NCBI RefSeq assembly: GCF_020859565.1
Contig: NZ_JAJHUO010000001.1
Span: 229,014-293,013 of the forward strand
DNA length: 64,000 nucleotides
Source of the DNA: Saccharothrix luteola
Lineage (GTDB): Bacteria > Actinomycetota > Actinomycetes > Mycobacteriales > Pseudonocardiaceae
Direction: 5' to 3'
Of this stretch, positions 34,058 through 44,009 are shown piece by piece (positions within the stretch are counted from its first letter, which is position 1; each line of letters begins with the position of its first letter). A program made the position numbers and the translations under genes. Under the pieces are notes generated by a model. The model did not search any database. It was not told where the DNA came from and worked only from the letters and a program-made list of their open reading frames with translations.

Positions 34058-34579
34058 TCAGCCGATGTGGTGGCGGCGGTGCCATGGGGTCGGCGGGCCG
34101 GTTCGCAGTCGGGTGTCGTCGGCTTCGTTGTAGATCACAAGCTCGGTGTTTCCGATGGTGAGGGCGACCGCGATGTCGCGGATCTCGTCGTCCTCGTTGT
34201 CGTCGTGGACGAACCACTCGAGCAGATCGACAGCGCGTACGGGCCGGCCCCGCAAGAGCACCAGTTCGGACGCGATGTCATCGCGCCAACTCCACCGGAG
34301 GTTGTGCCGGACCACCGGTCGGGTCGGATCGATGGTGTTCCAGGTGATGGACATGTCGAAGGCCCCTTTGTGGTTGATCTCGACCTGCTCGCCTTCGACG
34401 TCCAGCAGCACCGGGCACTGGGTGGACCACATGTCCGTTGCCGGGTCCACCGTCACCCAACCGCGGGTGAGCACGCGACCGACCAGCCCACGCAGCCGCT
34501 CACCGTGCTCGGTCCGCACAACCCGGCACCCGCGCAACCACCGCGGCTCGTAGCCCTCGATGCCGTAGTCGAACTCCAC
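34058..34579 (-). CDS. Hypothetical protein
   Basis: A 173-residue acidic, tryptophan-containing soluble protein that I do not recognise. It reads smoothly from EFDYGIEGYEPRWLRGCRVV to the C-terminal VIYNEADDTRLRTG, with strand-rich patterning (SITWNTIDPTRPVVRHNLRW). No signal peptide or membrane segment is present. GTG 34579 was chosen because GGGG lies a few bases upstream and the frame before it loses coding character. It stands alone between two gene-free regions, so context gives no hint. Confidence 0.6.
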   Translation of the reverse strand: MEFDYGIEGYEPRWLRGCRVVRTEHGERLRGLVGRVLTRGWVTVDPATDMWSTQCPVLLDVEGEQVEINHKGAFDMSITWNTIDPTRPVVRHNLRWSWRDDIASELVLLRGRPVRAVDLLEWFVHDDNEDDEIRDIAVALTIGNTELVIYNEADDTRLRTGPPTPWHRRHHIG

Positions 34580-34936
34580 ACCACCCCTGTCGCTTCGGCA
34601 TGATCGCCCGTTAGCGCACTTGCAGCAGTCCGGGACGCGTCGACGGTCGACGACACCGGCTTCCCCGCTCCAGTCCGAGCCGCTGACGGACCTCACGCCC
34701 GGCGACTTCGACTACCCGAACTCCGGAGAGGACGCGCGACCGCGGGCGTTTGCTCCCGCCATATCGTCACCAGGACGAAAGAACCGGGTCAGCCGCCCTT
34801 CACGCGCCAGGCAGAGCGGGTCGGGTCGGCCACGTGCGGCATTCGGCTCCGCCCGTGGAGCCAACCGATCCCTTGACGGACGGTGAATTTCAACCAGGGT
34901 CAGAGGGGCAAAAACATCTTACCAAGGAGACGCCGG
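34580..34936. other. Upstream region of the subtilase gene
   Basis: This 357-bp divergent space shows no gene. Its end is AT-richer (34884-34925) and carries AAGGAGA, the ribosome binding site of the subtilase. Confidence 0.5.
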
Positions 34937-37900
34937 ATGCCCCACTCGTCCCTGCCGAAGCTCAGACGCCCTCCCGGACGTTCCGCCAGACCGTGGCTGG
35001 CCGTCGCGACCGCCGTCGGTCTGTTCGCCGCCTTGTCCCCGTCCTCCCCACCGCCGGAGGCCTCCCCCGCGGCCGTCGCACCCGAACTCGTCGCGGAGGT
35101 CCGGGCGGCCACGCCGGGTGAGCCCGTGCAGGCGCTGCTGATGCTCCCGAACGCCGTGCTGTCCGGCGACCGCGACGAACTCCTCGGCACCCTCCGCGAC
35201 CACGCGGCCGACACGCAGGCAGAGGTCGCCGCGGCGATCGGCGAGACCGCCACCGTGGTCAACCGGTTCTGGCTCACGAACATGCTGCTGGTCGAGTTCC
35301 CCGCGGACACCGGCACCCTCGACTCGCTCGCCGCCGTGCCCGGCGTGACGCAGCTCGTCCCGAACTTCGAGGTGCTCGCACCCGAGCCCGTCACGAGCAC
35401 CTCCGACGTCGCCCCGGCCGCCGAGCTCACCTGGGGCCTGCAGAAGATCGGCGCGGCGCGGGTCTGGGACGAGCTCGGCGTCAAGGGCAGTGGCGTGCGC
35501 ATCGCCACGCTGGACACCGGTGTGGACATCACCCACCCGGACCTCGCCGGGAAGATGGTGACCGACAACCCCGCCGACGCCAAGCACCCCGGTGGCTGGA
35601 TGGAGTTCGACTCCTCGGGCAACCGGGTCGCCTCGGCGCCTCGCGACTCCGCCTACCACGGCACCCACGTGGCGGGCACCATCCACGGCGGCGCCACCTC
35701 CGGCACCGCGATCGGCGTCGCGCCCGCCGCCGAGATGATGCACGGCTTGGTGATCCCGGGTGGCAGCGGTTCGTTCGCGCAGGTCGCCGCCGGTATGCAG
35801 TGGGCCGTCGCACCGGTCGACTCGGCGGGCAACCCCGCGGGGCGGCCCGCGGACGTCGTCAGCATGTCGCTGGGCGGCAACGGCTTCCAGGCCGCGATGG
35901 TCCAACCGACGCGCGCCATCCGCGCGCTCGGCTCGTTCCCGGCCTTCGCGATCGGCAACAACTGCGGCACGATCGGCACGGCCAGCCCCGGCAACGTGTT
36001 CGAAGCCGTGGGCGTCGGCGCCACCGACAGCTCCGACAGCGTCGCGTCGTTCTCCTGCGGCGCCGTGGTGCGCAAGGACCAGTGGACCAACCCGCCCGCC
36101 GACTGGCCGGGCAGCTGGGTGAAGCCGGACATCTCCGCACCGGGCGTCGACGTGTACTCGGCCTCGCCGGGCGGCGGCTACCGGACCCTGTCCGGGACCT
36201 CGATGGCCACCCCGCACACCGCGGGCACCGTCGCGCTGATGCTGTCGGCCGCCGGCGACCTGCCCGTGTCCGAAGTGGTGGACGTCCTGGCGGACACCGG
36301 GTTCTGGGACGACCGGTACGCCGGCGCGCCGCCCGACACGCGGTTCGGCAGGGGCCGCATCGACGCCTACGAGGCGACCCGCTTCGTCGCGCTGGACTCG
36401 GGCGTCCGGGGCACCGTCACCAACGCCGCCTCCGGCTCGCCGGTCGCCGGCGCCACCATCACGGTCGAACCGGGCGGCCGCACCCTCGCCACCCTCGCGG
36501 ACGGCTCCTTCACCACCAGGCTCGCACCGGGCGACTACACCGTCACCGTCGAGGCGTTCGGGTTCGGCAAGGCCACGGCCGCCGCGACGGTCGCCCCCGA
36601 CTCCTTCGCCGCGGTCGACGTCGTGCTCACCCCGGCGCCCTTCGGCCGGGTGACCGGGGTCGCCAAGCTCGAGGCCTCCGGGTCCGGGATACCCGGCGTC
36701 ACGGTCGAGGTGACCGGCGTGCCCACCGACCTGTCCGCGGTGACCGGCGCGGACGGCAGGTACACGATCGACGGCGTGCCCGCCGGCACCTACCGGGTCG
36801 CCGCCTCGTACCCGGCGTTCCGGGCGCCGGGCGAGGTCGAGGTGACCGTCGTCGCCGGCGAGGCGAGCACCGCCGACTTCGCCTTCGGCGTGCCGCCCCG
36901 CACGGTGGCGATCGTGGACAGCTCGGAGTCGAGGGCGAACCAGTACCGCGACGTCGTGTTCGCGCCCCGTGGTGTGGAGACCGCCTACTACAGCTGGGAC
37001 GAGCTGGACGAGGCGGCGCGGCACGCGACCGTCGTGCTCGGCTACGGGACCCTGACGGCGGACTACGACGCGGCGGCGTTCCAGGCGTTCCTGGACGCGA
37101 CGGACGCCAACGGCACCGGTGTGATCTTCACCGACCACGCCTACACGACGGGCAACGGCATCCGCCAGCTGTCGAAGCACACCGGGCAACCGGTGTCCAC
37201 CGGCTCCAACACCGGTGGCGGCACGTCCGCGGTGTCGTACTACGAGGTGACCGCGGCGCACCCGATCTTCGACGGGTACGCCGTGGGCGACCGCATCCCG
37301 CTCGACGACAGCACCCAGGCCAAGTGGGTGGCGTGGTTCGACGGGTACTCCGGCGAGGGCAGGCAGACCATCGCGAGCCTCGGCCGGACGGTGGAGGGCG
37401 TGATGGGCGGCGGCATCGGTGTCGACCAGCGGGCCTCCAACCGGCACGTGCTGCTGTCGCTGCACGGCGTGTCGGCCACCCGCGGACCGGTCGACTGGTC
37501 GCCCGAGGCGACCGACGTGTTCCTGAACGCGATCGACTGGGCCTCACCCGCGCCGGACCCGGATCAGCCCTACTACGCCTTGCACGACCTGAAGGTGTCG
37601 CCGGGTGTGCTGAAGGCCAGTGAGAACGTCACGGTGACGGTCCAGGTCAAGAACGTCGGATCGGCGGCGGGCACCTACCGCGCGGCGCTCGAGGTCGGCG
37701 GCGTGGTCGAGGCGACCACGCCGGTGCAGCTGGCGGCCGGCCAGTCCAAGACCGTCACGTGGACGGTCGACCCCGACCGGCTGGGCACGTTCGCGGTGAA
37801 GGTCGGTCACCTGACCGGCTCCTTCCGGGTGCGCGCGCCGCGCGTCGACCTCGCGGTGTCCACAGTGGACGCGCCGGGCGCGGCCGCGGTCGGTCCCCTG

Positions 37901-39208
37901 GCGGGCGCGGTGGTCGAGCTGATCGCCGCCGGCCAGGTCCGCGGGCTCGGCAAGACCGACGGCGCGGGCAAGCTCTCGTTCGAGATCCCGGACCCGGTCG
38001 GCAGGTACACGCTCGTCGTGCGCAAGCCGACGCCCGAGGGTGGCGGCGACGCCTACCTGCTGCACCGCGAGATCACCGTGATCGACGACGACGCGATCTC
38101 GTTCGCGCCACGGGTGCTCGCGGGTGGCGCACGGACGTCGTCCATCGGTGAGAACTTCGCCGTGCGGGCGGACATCGCGCTCGACGCCGCCGACGGGCGG
38201 CACACCGGTTCGGTGTTCGTGCGCCCGTCGGCCACCGCACCTCACGGGTACCGCTACGAACCGGGCACCTTGGTAGCGACGCTGGACCGGTACGAGGCGG
38301 TCACCGTGCACTCGGTGCGGCACCTCGAACAGGACTGGTTCCTGCCGAGCACGAAGGTCTCCGGGCTCGACTGGACCACCCCGTACGACGTCTCGTTCGC
38401 CTTCGGCGGCGCGGCGAAGGTCACGCTCGGCGACGTCGTGGTCGGCGCCGACGGCAAGGCCACCGCGGACTGGTCGGTGACCGACGCGCACGGCGTGCCG
38501 TTCGCGACGGTGATGGCCTCCGCCGTGCGGCCGTTCCTGGACCTGCCGGAACGCGCGGCGCTCGAAGACGTCGAGGGCCTGGTCCGGGCGGCGGCGCCGA
38601 ACGAGCTCAAACCGGTCCTGCGCCTGTTCGCGCCGGACGGCACGCCCGTCCGGGCCGGTTCGATCAGCTGGAACGCCCGGCCCTACACGTTCACGCTCGC
38701 ACCGGGGACCCCTGACGGGGCGTACCGGTTGGCCCTGGACGTGGACACCGGTGGCTATTCCGGTGACCTCACCGGTGAGTCCCGACTGCGGGTCGGGCCG
38801 GAACCGGTGGCCGTGGTGTCGGTGACGGACACGCGCGCCACGTTCGTGCCGGGTGTGCACACGCAGTACGACGTGCGGGTGGTCAACAGCGGCACCGCCG
38901 GCTCCGGGCCCATGTCCTGGACGGTGCGCGTCGCGGCCGAGCGGAGCCTGGCGCCGAGCGACGTCGTGCTGCGGATCAGGGTCGGGACGACGTGGCAACG
39001 CGTGGCGCTGACCCGTGATGGCGGCGCCCTGACCGGCGTGGTCACGGCCGACGCGGCGGTGGCCGCCGGCTCGGAGCACACGTGGCGGATGTCGTTGTTG
39101 GTGCGTGCGCCCGGCACGTACCACGTGGCCGACACGTTCACCGGTGCCGGCATCTCCGTCACCAACGCCGACGAGCTGGTCGTGGCCGAACCGGCGGGCG
39201 TCAGGTAA
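34937..39208 (+). CDS. Large secreted S8 subtilisin-like peptidase
   Basis: A 1423-residue exported protease. An Arg-rich N-terminus and hydrophobic segment (PWLAVATAVGLFAALSP) form the signal peptide. A propeptide-like region (about 45-150) follows. The S8 domain spans about 165-475 with catalytic Asp193 (LDTGVDITHPD), His241 (HGTHVAGT) and Ser422 (GTSMATPH), and the oxyanion Asn in AIGNNCGT. The long C-terminal part carries two carboxypeptidase-regulatory-like beta domains (about 495-650), a ThuA/DUF4350-like segment, a CARDB-like domain (about 880-960) and further beta-sandwiches, probably for cell-surface or substrate binding. AAGGAGA is 6 nt before the ATG. It is monocistronic, with a bidirectional terminator behind it. 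Confidence 0.92.
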   Translation: MPHSSLPKLRRPPGRSARPWLAVATAVGLFAALSPSSPPPEASPAAVAPELVAEVRAATPGEPVQALLMLPNAVLSGDRDELLGTLRDHAADTQAEVAAAIGETATVVNRFWLTNMLLVEFPADTGTLDSLAAVPGVTQLVPNFEVLAPEPVTSTSDVAPAAELTWGLQKIGAARVWDELGVKGSGVRIATLDTGVDITHPDLAGKMVTDNPADAKHPGGWMEFDSSGNRVASAPRDSAYHGTHVAGTIHGGATSGTAIGVAPAAEMMHGLVIPGGSGSFAQVAAGMQWAVAPVDSAGNPAGRPADVVSMSLGGNGFQAAMVQPTRAIRALGSFPAFAIGNNCGTIGTASPGNVFEAVGVGATDSSDSVASFSCGAVVRKDQWTNPPADWPGSWVKPDISAPGVDVYSASPGGGYRTLSGTSMATPHTAGTVALMLSAAGDLPVSEVVDVLADTGFWDDRYAGAPPDTRFGRGRIDAYEATRFVALDSGVRGTVTNAASGSPVAGATITVEPGGRTLATLADGSFTTRLAPGDYTVTVEAFGFGKATAAATVAPDSFAAVDVVLTPAPFGRVTGVAKLEASGSGIPGVTVEVTGVPTDLSAVTGADGRYTIDGVPAGTYRVAASYPAFRAPGEVEVTVVAGEASTADFAFGVPPRTVAIVDSSESRANQYRDVVFAPRGVETAYYSWDELDEAARHATVVLGYGTLTADYDAAAFQAFLDATDANGTGVIFTDHAYTTGNGIRQLSKHTGQPVSTGSNTGGGTSAVSYYEVTAAHPIFDGYAVGDRIPLDDSTQAKWVAWFDGYSGEGRQTIASLGRTVEGVMGGGIGVDQRASNRHVLLSLHGVSATRGPVDWSPEATDVFLNAIDWASPAPDPDQPYYALHDLKVSPGVLKASENVTVTVQVKNVGSAAGTYRAALEVGGVVEATTPVQLAAGQSKTVTWTVDPDRLGTFAVKVGHLTGSFRVRAPRVDLAVSTVDAPGAAAVGPLAGAVVELIAAGQVRGLGKTDGAGKLSFEIPDPVGRYTLVVRKPTPEGGGDAYLLHREITVIDDDAISFAPRVLAGGARTSSIGENFAVRADIALDAADGRHTGSVFVRPSATAPHGYRYEPGTLVATLDRYEAVTVHSVRHLEQDWFLPSTKVSGLDWTTPYDVSFAFGGAAKVTLGDVVVGADGKATADWSVTDAHGVPFATVMASAVRPFLDLPERAALEDVEGLVRAAAPNELKPVLRLFAPDGTPVRAGSISWNARPYTFTLAPGTPDGAYRLALDVDTGGYSGDLTGESRLRVGPEPVAVVSVTDTRATFVPGVHTQYDVRVVNSGTAGSGPMSWTVRVAAERSLAPSDVVLRIRVGTTWQRVALTRDGGALTGVVTADAAVAAGSEHTWRMSLLVRAPGTYHVADTFTGAGISVTNADELVVAEPAGVR

Positions 39209-39215
39209 CGGGACC

Positions 39216-39251
39216 GTCCGGTCCCGCGGCGGTGCGGCCGCGGGACCGGAC
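39216..39251. terminator. Bidirectional terminator
   Basis: A perfect 14-bp stem (39216-39229 with 39238-39251) lies between the convergent subtilase and amidohydrolase genes. Confidence 0.8.
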
Positions 39252-39280
39252 GTCACACGTCGCTTGGCCTCGAACGCCGG

Positions 39281-40939
39281 TCAGCCGGCGGACCTGCCGT
39301 AGACGGCCTTGCCCTGGAAGAAGGTCCGCTCGACCTGGGTGGTGTGGATCCGGTCGGGCGTGATGTCGAACAGGTTGTGGTTCAGCACGACGAAGTCCGC
39401 GGAGAAACCGGGGCGGATGGTTCCGACGACGTCCCCGAGCCCCATGGCCTTGGCGGAGTTGCGGGTGAACGCCGCGATGGCGTCGGGCAACGACAGCCGC
39501 TGCGCGGGATTGAGCTCGCCGGGGACCGCCGGGTCGGGGTTGGCGCGCGTGACGAGCGTTTCCAGGCCGATCCACGGGTTGGGCAGCGGCACGACCGGCC
39601 AGTCGGAACCGGCCGACAGCAGCGCGCCGCTGTCCACGAAGTCCTTGCAGGGCCAGCTGCGGCTGAACGGTTCCGGCGGGATCTGGTTGGCGATGCTCTC
39701 CTGGAAGACGTTCGGGTACCAGATGTAGGGCGAGGCGTCGGGGATGACGCCGAGTCGGGCGAAGCGAGGGAGGTCGGCGGGATCGACGTACTCCACGTGC
39801 GCGATCTGGAAGACCGGGCCGTCGCCCCGTGCCGCTCGGACTGTTTCGATCGCATCGAGCGCGAGCCGCACCGAGGCGTCCCCGGTCGCGTGCAGCTTGG
39901 CGCCGAGTCCGAGTTCACAGCACCGTTCGAGGGTCCGCACCAGGTCCTCGTGCGTCCAGTACGACTCGCCCTTGTAGGTGGGGTCCTCGTGGTCCCCGTG
40001 GCACAGGTACGGCGTCAGCATGGCCGTCGTCCGGGTCATGGGAACGCCGTCGAGGAACAGCTTGACGAAGTCGGGCCGGACGTGCGTCCGTCGGTAGGTG
40101 CCCGCGACGGCGTAGAGGTCCTCCCCGACCAGGCCCTCCTCGAAGAACGGCCGAGCCGGGAGGGAGGCCACGACCCAGGCGCTCAGCTCGCCCCTGTCGT
40201 CGAGATCGGCCAGCGCCCGCAGCCCGTACTCCAGGGTGCCGGCGTCCTGGGCGGCGGTGATGCCGAACGAGTTCAGGATACCCAGCGCGGTCTTGAACGA
40301 GACCGCGTGCCGGTCCGCCAGGTCCGGGATGGAGGCGATCGCGGTGTCCTCTGCCACTTTGGACGCCATCTCGTGGAGCACGCCGGTCAGCTTGCCGTCG
40401 ACGTCGCGCACGTAGGCGCCGCCCTCGGGGTCCGGCGTGTGCTCGCCGACCCCCATCAGCTCGAGCGCACGCGAGTTGACCCACCGGTTGTGCATGGAGT
40501 CGTCACGGAGGATCACCGGTCGGCCGGCACCGGCCTCGTCCAGAGCGTGCAGGTAACCGCCCTTGGCCACGGTGTCGAGAACGGTGCTGCCGACGATCCC
40601 GCCCACGAGCCACTCGTCCGGCGCGAGCGTGGCGGCACGCTCCCCCACCTTCGCCAGGATCTCGTCGACGGTGTCGGTGGGCGGGAGTGCCAGCTCCCAG
40701 GCGGCCTGCGTGCCGCCCGGCCCGATGTGGGTGTGCACGTCGCACAGCCCGGGCATCACCATGCGCCCGCCGGCGTCGAGAACCTCGGTGTCCGCTGTGG
40801 ACAGTGCGGCGATCTCTTCCGTGCTGCCGACGGCGATGACCTCGCCGCCGGCGACGGCGAACGCCTCGGCCCACTCCCGGGAGGGGTCGCAGGTGTAGAC
40901 GGCCCCGTTCGTGACGATCAGGTCCGCGCGTTGGCTCAT
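39281..40939 (-). CDS. Amidohydrolase, YtcJ-like (amidohydro_3)
   Basis: A 552-residue metal-dependent hydrolase. The HxH metal motif is DVHTHIG (about residue 70). Later metal ligands are the histidines in KLHATGD and QIAHVEYV, and the catalytic aspartate is in SAGSDWPVVP. The N- and C-terminal strands form the small beta domain (DLIVTNGAVYTCD; GFSADFVVLNHNLF). YtcJ-type enzymes act on amides, formamides or N-acyl compounds; the substrate cannot be predicted. ATG 40939 was chosen because the beta domain begins there. No partner gene is adjacent. Confidence 0.88.
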   Translation of the reverse strand: MSQRADLIVTNGAVYTCDPSREWAEAFAVAGGEVIAVGSTEEIAALSTADTEVLDAGGRMVMPGLCDVHTHIGPGGTQAAWELALPPTDTVDEILAKVGERAATLAPDEWLVGGIVGSTVLDTVAKGGYLHALDEAGAGRPVILRDDSMHNRWVNSRALELMGVGEHTPDPEGGAYVRDVDGKLTGVLHEMASKVAEDTAIASIPDLADRHAVSFKTALGILNSFGITAAQDAGTLEYGLRALADLDDRGELSAWVVASLPARPFFEEGLVGEDLYAVAGTYRRTHVRPDFVKLFLDGVPMTRTTAMLTPYLCHGDHEDPTYKGESYWTHEDLVRTLERCCELGLGAKLHATGDASVRLALDAIETVRAARGDGPVFQIAHVEYVDPADLPRFARLGVIPDASPYIWYPNVFQESIANQIPPEPFSRSWPCKDFVDSGALLSAGSDWPVVPLPNPWIGLETLVTRANPDPAVPGELNPAQRLSLPDAIAAFTRNSAKAMGLGDVVGTIRPGFSADFVVLNHNLFDITPDRIHTTQVERTFFQGKAVYGRSAG

Positions 40940-41238
40940 GGTGGCGTCTCCTGAGTGGGAAGGGGGAAGAGCTACGCCGAGACGGTCGACTCGAAGGTAC
41001 TTCGGGGGCAAGATCCACGACCAGCGGTCGCGCGTGTTCGAGCACGAAATCCGAAGTCTCGTCACCGGGACGGTCCGCGGCCCAGCTCAGGTGGGTAGAC
41101 CCGCGGGCGGGCACGACCGATAAACAAGAACCGCGGCTCCCCTGTGACACCCCACCGCGCCCGCCTGGTCCACCTGCGGCGGTGAAGCGCTCTCTCGAAA
41201 GTGCCGCCCGGAAGCGGATGTGATCCGGACGTTCTACG

Positions 41239-42428
41239 TTGCTGGAGGGCGAAACCCCGGCCAGGCCAGCCCGCGACCAAGCCGGTCCCCCGTTGCGGGG
41301 AGAGCTGACCTCGATCAAGGCGACGTACGCCGTCGGTGAGGCGGTGGAGCTGACGTGCTCGACGACGTTCCCGACCGACGAGAACCGGGTGGCGCTGTTC
41401 CGGCTCCCCGACCAGGGGCCGGTCGACCAGGGCCAGTGCCCGTCCACGCCGTTGTGGAAGGCCGCGCCGGGGAGCAGCGGCGTGGTCGAGTTCTGGGATT
41501 TCGACGTGCTCACCGAGGGGAGGTACCTCGCGTACTTCCTGCACGACAACGGCTACGCCTGGCTGGCGCCGCCCGTCCCGTTCACCGTCGGCGCGATCGC
41601 GACACCCGGGGTGGAGTTCCTCGCGCCCCGGTTCTCGCTCCGCAACGCGCAGGTCGGGGTGGACTACTCGGCCACCGTGTCGGCCACTGCCACCACCCCG
41701 TACCCGACCCGGATCACCTACACGCCGGCCGAGGGCCCGGAATGGGTCGTGCTGTCCGCCGTCGGCGAGATCACCGGGTGTCCCGGGGACGAGCACGTCG
41801 GCGCCGACCGGCTGAGCGTGACGGCCTCCGACGGGAAGGGCACGGCCACCGCCGAGGTGTCGATCACCGTGAGCGCACGCGGAGCGCCCCTCGTCGGCGA
41901 GTTGGTGGTCGCGACCTGGAACCAGTGGTACGGAGGTCGGGAGGTCAACGGCCACCACACCAAGGAGCTGCGGTTCCTCCTGGAATCCGACGCGGATGTC
42001 GTCGGCATCCAGGAGTCGTACGGCGACGGCGCGATCCGACTCGCGCAGGCCCTCGGCTGGCACTACGTGCAGACCTCCTACGACCTCGGGATCGTCAGCA
42101 GGTACCCCGTCGTCGAGGAGTACCGGGTGTGCGCCGGGGAGAAGTCGGAGCCGGACCGGCCGATGGCGATCGGGGCCCGGCCGCCGACCCCGGCCTCACC
42201 TGGTCCCCGGTCAAGAAGAGGAACGAGGACGACCCGGGCAAGGAGGAGCCACAGGACCGCATCGACTTCATCCACGTGGCGGGACGGGTGATCGTCGTGG
42301 ACTCCGCCACCTACGTGAAGGGCACCCCGCGGCACTACATCAAAGGGAAGAAGTACCACGTCGACAACGAGTGGACCTCCGACCACGCCGCCGTCATCAC
42401 GAAGCCGGCCTGGCCGCCCCGTCAGTGA
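41239..42428 (+). pseudogene. Endonuclease/exonuclease/phosphatase-family protein, disrupted
   Basis: A secreted-type phosphoesterase gene that has decayed. The first frame gives two beta-sandwich regions and then the start of an EEP domain: GELVVATWNQWYGGREVNG, LESDADVVGIQES (catalytic Glu) and YDLGIVSRYPVV. Near 42180 about 100 residues of the catalytic core are missing, and the frame shifts. The next frame supplies the true C-terminus: GLTWSPVKKRNEDDPGKEE, RIDFIHVAGRVIVVDSATYV and WTSDHAAVITKPAW with the catalytic SDH. The N-terminus also lacks a start with a ribosome binding site and a signal peptide. The deletion plus frameshift make it inactive. Confidence 0.82.
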
Positions 42429-42474
42429 TCCCCGGCCTCGACGTCGTTCGCACCGGTCGGGGCGGACGAACCGC

Positions 42475-43005
42475 CTACCGGTCAGGGACGCCGGCCAGGC
42501 CGGTGCTGGGCCAGGGTGGCAGGCGGCCGGAGGCGAAGTCCTCGCGCAGAGCTGTGACGCGACCGGAGATCAGTTCGTCGAGTTCGGGCATGGGGACCAC
42601 GTCGCCGTTGAATTCGGGATCGGTCCGCGCCTCCGCCGCCAGCACGCGCGTTTCCGTGGAGAGGTTGACCGCCATGTGCGGTGTGCCGGCCGCGATGTAC
42701 ATGAAGTCGCCGGGACCGCGGAGGCTGACGTCCTCCAGTTGCTCGCCCAGGAAGGTCGCGGCCCAGCCGTCGACGATGACGACGAGTTCGTGCTCGGCGT
42801 GCTTGTGCGCTTCGGACATCCCGGCCGGGGGCGTGATGACCACGCCGGCGCCGATGGCCCGGCTCCCCGCTGTCGCGGTGTTGACGCAGGTCAGCAGGGC
42901 TTGGCCCTGAATGCTGAAGACTGGTTGCAGGTTGCGCGAGGACACGGTGTACCACGGGCGGTGCTGGGGTCCCTTCTCCACGAATGCCGACGCTAACCGC
43001 CGCAA
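42475..43005 (-). CDS. Cupin-domain protein
   Basis: A 176-residue small beta-barrel protein. The cupin metal motif is visible as MSEAHKHAEHELVVIVDG (about 82-100), with three histidines and a glutamate, and the second motif includes GDFMYIAAGTPHMAVN. The conserved order of histidines suggests a bound Fe/Mn/Zn and a sensing, isomerase or dioxygenase role. It stands alone between two decayed genes, and its function is not predictable. Confidence 0.78.
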   Translation of the reverse strand: MRRLASAFVEKGPQHRPWYTVSSRNLQPVFSIQGQALLTCVNTATAGSRAIGAGVVITPPAGMSEAHKHAEHELVVIVDGWAATFLGEQLEDVSLRGPGDFMYIAAGTPHMAVNLSTETRVLAAEARTDPEFNGDVVPMPELDELISGRVTALREDFASGRLPPWPSTGLAGVPDR

Positions 43006-43100
43006 ACCCGGACCGCCCGCACGAGCACACCGACGAGTGAGCCCGGGTTCGGGACGAGCCGTTGTCGGTCACGAACTCGGTGACGCCTGCGGGTCCCGGC

Positions 43101-43339
43101 TCATCGGCGCGTGCCCCATCGGGGCCTTCCAGAAGGGGTCAGGCGGGAGAAGATCCGGAACGAACGGTCGCCGTGGTAGTCGAGGTGGTACGGCGTCCCG
43201 ACGATGATTTCTTCGAGCGGATCCCACTCGTTGTGGGTGCTGACCGGGCTGACCAGGTCGTCGACGGTTTCGATTTCGACTGCGGCGGTCTCCGCTGTGC
43301 GCCGCCCTCCCTTGCTCGAGTGAAGTTCGCCCTTCAACC
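43101..43339 (-). pseudogene. Amidinotransferase N-terminal fragment
   Basis: A fragment with the unmistakable beginning of a glycine/inosamine amidinotransferase: SPVSTHNEWDPLEEIIVGTP, then YHLDYHGDRSFRIF. After roughly 60 residues the similarity stops and the frame ends at 43101, so the catalytic Cys-His-Asp part (about 280 residues) is absent. The start is uncertain (TTG at 43339 is possible). It is a leftover of a deletion, not a functional enzyme. Confidence 0.75.
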
Positions 43340-43369
43340 TGAATTGCGGTGGAGCGGATGCCGCCGGGT

Positions 43370-43864
43370 TCAGCGGGACGGGGGCGGGCCGCAGAGCGCG
43401 GCCAACTGGTCCACCACTTCGACGATCGGCTTCCGGGTGTCGATCTCCACCGTGGCCGTCGCCCTGAGCAGCGGTTCCACCTCGGCCGTGTCCGCGGCGA
43501 TGCGGGCGCGCTGGTCGTCGGTCTTCCCGAACGGGTTGTCCGAACGTCCGGCGATGCGCTCGAACATCACCTCGAGCGGCGCGCTGAGCAGCACGACGTG
43601 GGCGAAACGGGAGTAGAACCGGCTTTGGTTCCACACCGTGCCGAAGATGAACAGGGGTTCCCCGGAACGCTCGTGCTCGGTGAGCAGACCGTCGATCCGG
43701 CCCTCGCGCCACTGCCGCTCGACCCCGGTCCCGTCCGATGTCGGGATTTCCTCGACCCACCCCCCGAAGTCGGTGTCCACCACCCGGTAACCGCGTTGTT
43801 CGAGGTGGTTCAGGACCGTCGACTTACCCACCCCGGACATGCCGGTCACCAGAATCGCAACCAC
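43370..43864 (-). CDS. P-loop kinase-like ATPase (AAA_18/AAA_33 type)
   Basis: A 164-residue nucleotide-binding protein. Walker A is GMSGVGKST (8-16). A DTDFGGW segment and ARSD/DDQRAR lid-like part resemble small shikimate/adenylate-kinase-like ATPases. The C-terminus (EIDTRKPIVEVVDQLAAL) matches a group of actinobacterial proteins annotated only as ATP-binding. The GTG at 43864 was chosen because the P-loop strand begins there. It is divergent from the S1-domain gene, with a 17-bp palindrome between them. A phosphorylation substrate is unknown. Confidence 0.72.
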   Translation of the reverse strand: MVAILVTGMSGVGKSTVLNHLEQRGYRVVDTDFGGWVEEIPTSDGTGVERQWREGRIDGLLTEHERSGEPLFIFGTVWNQSRFYSRFAHVVLLSAPLEVMFERIAGRSDNPFGKTDDQRARIAADTAEVEPLLRATATVEIDTRKPIVEVVDQLAALCGPPPSR

Positions 43865-43891
43865 CCTGTCATCGTAGAGGAAAAAGCGACC

Positions 43892-43908
43892 GTCCGACCA
43901 GGTCGGAC
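43892..43908. promoter_or_regulatory. 17-bp palindrome between divergent genes
   Basis: GTCCGACCAGGTCGGAC is a perfect inverted repeat around one A. With only a one-base centre it is a poor hairpin but a good dimeric-protein operator. It lies 28 bp from the ATPase start and about 100 bp from the S1 gene. Confidence 0.5.
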
Positions 43909-44009
43909 AGCCCTCAGCAAGCCAGTCGCAAATAGAAAAGCGATAATCCCCGACTGCGATGACCACGCGTCCAGGTCCTCACCGAGGCCCGTGCAGGAAG
44001 ATTGGGGAT

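Noticed and set aside
36000-37465. Long minus-strand frame inside the subtilase gene
   Set aside because: The opposite strand holds a complete S8 peptidase with its catalytic triad.
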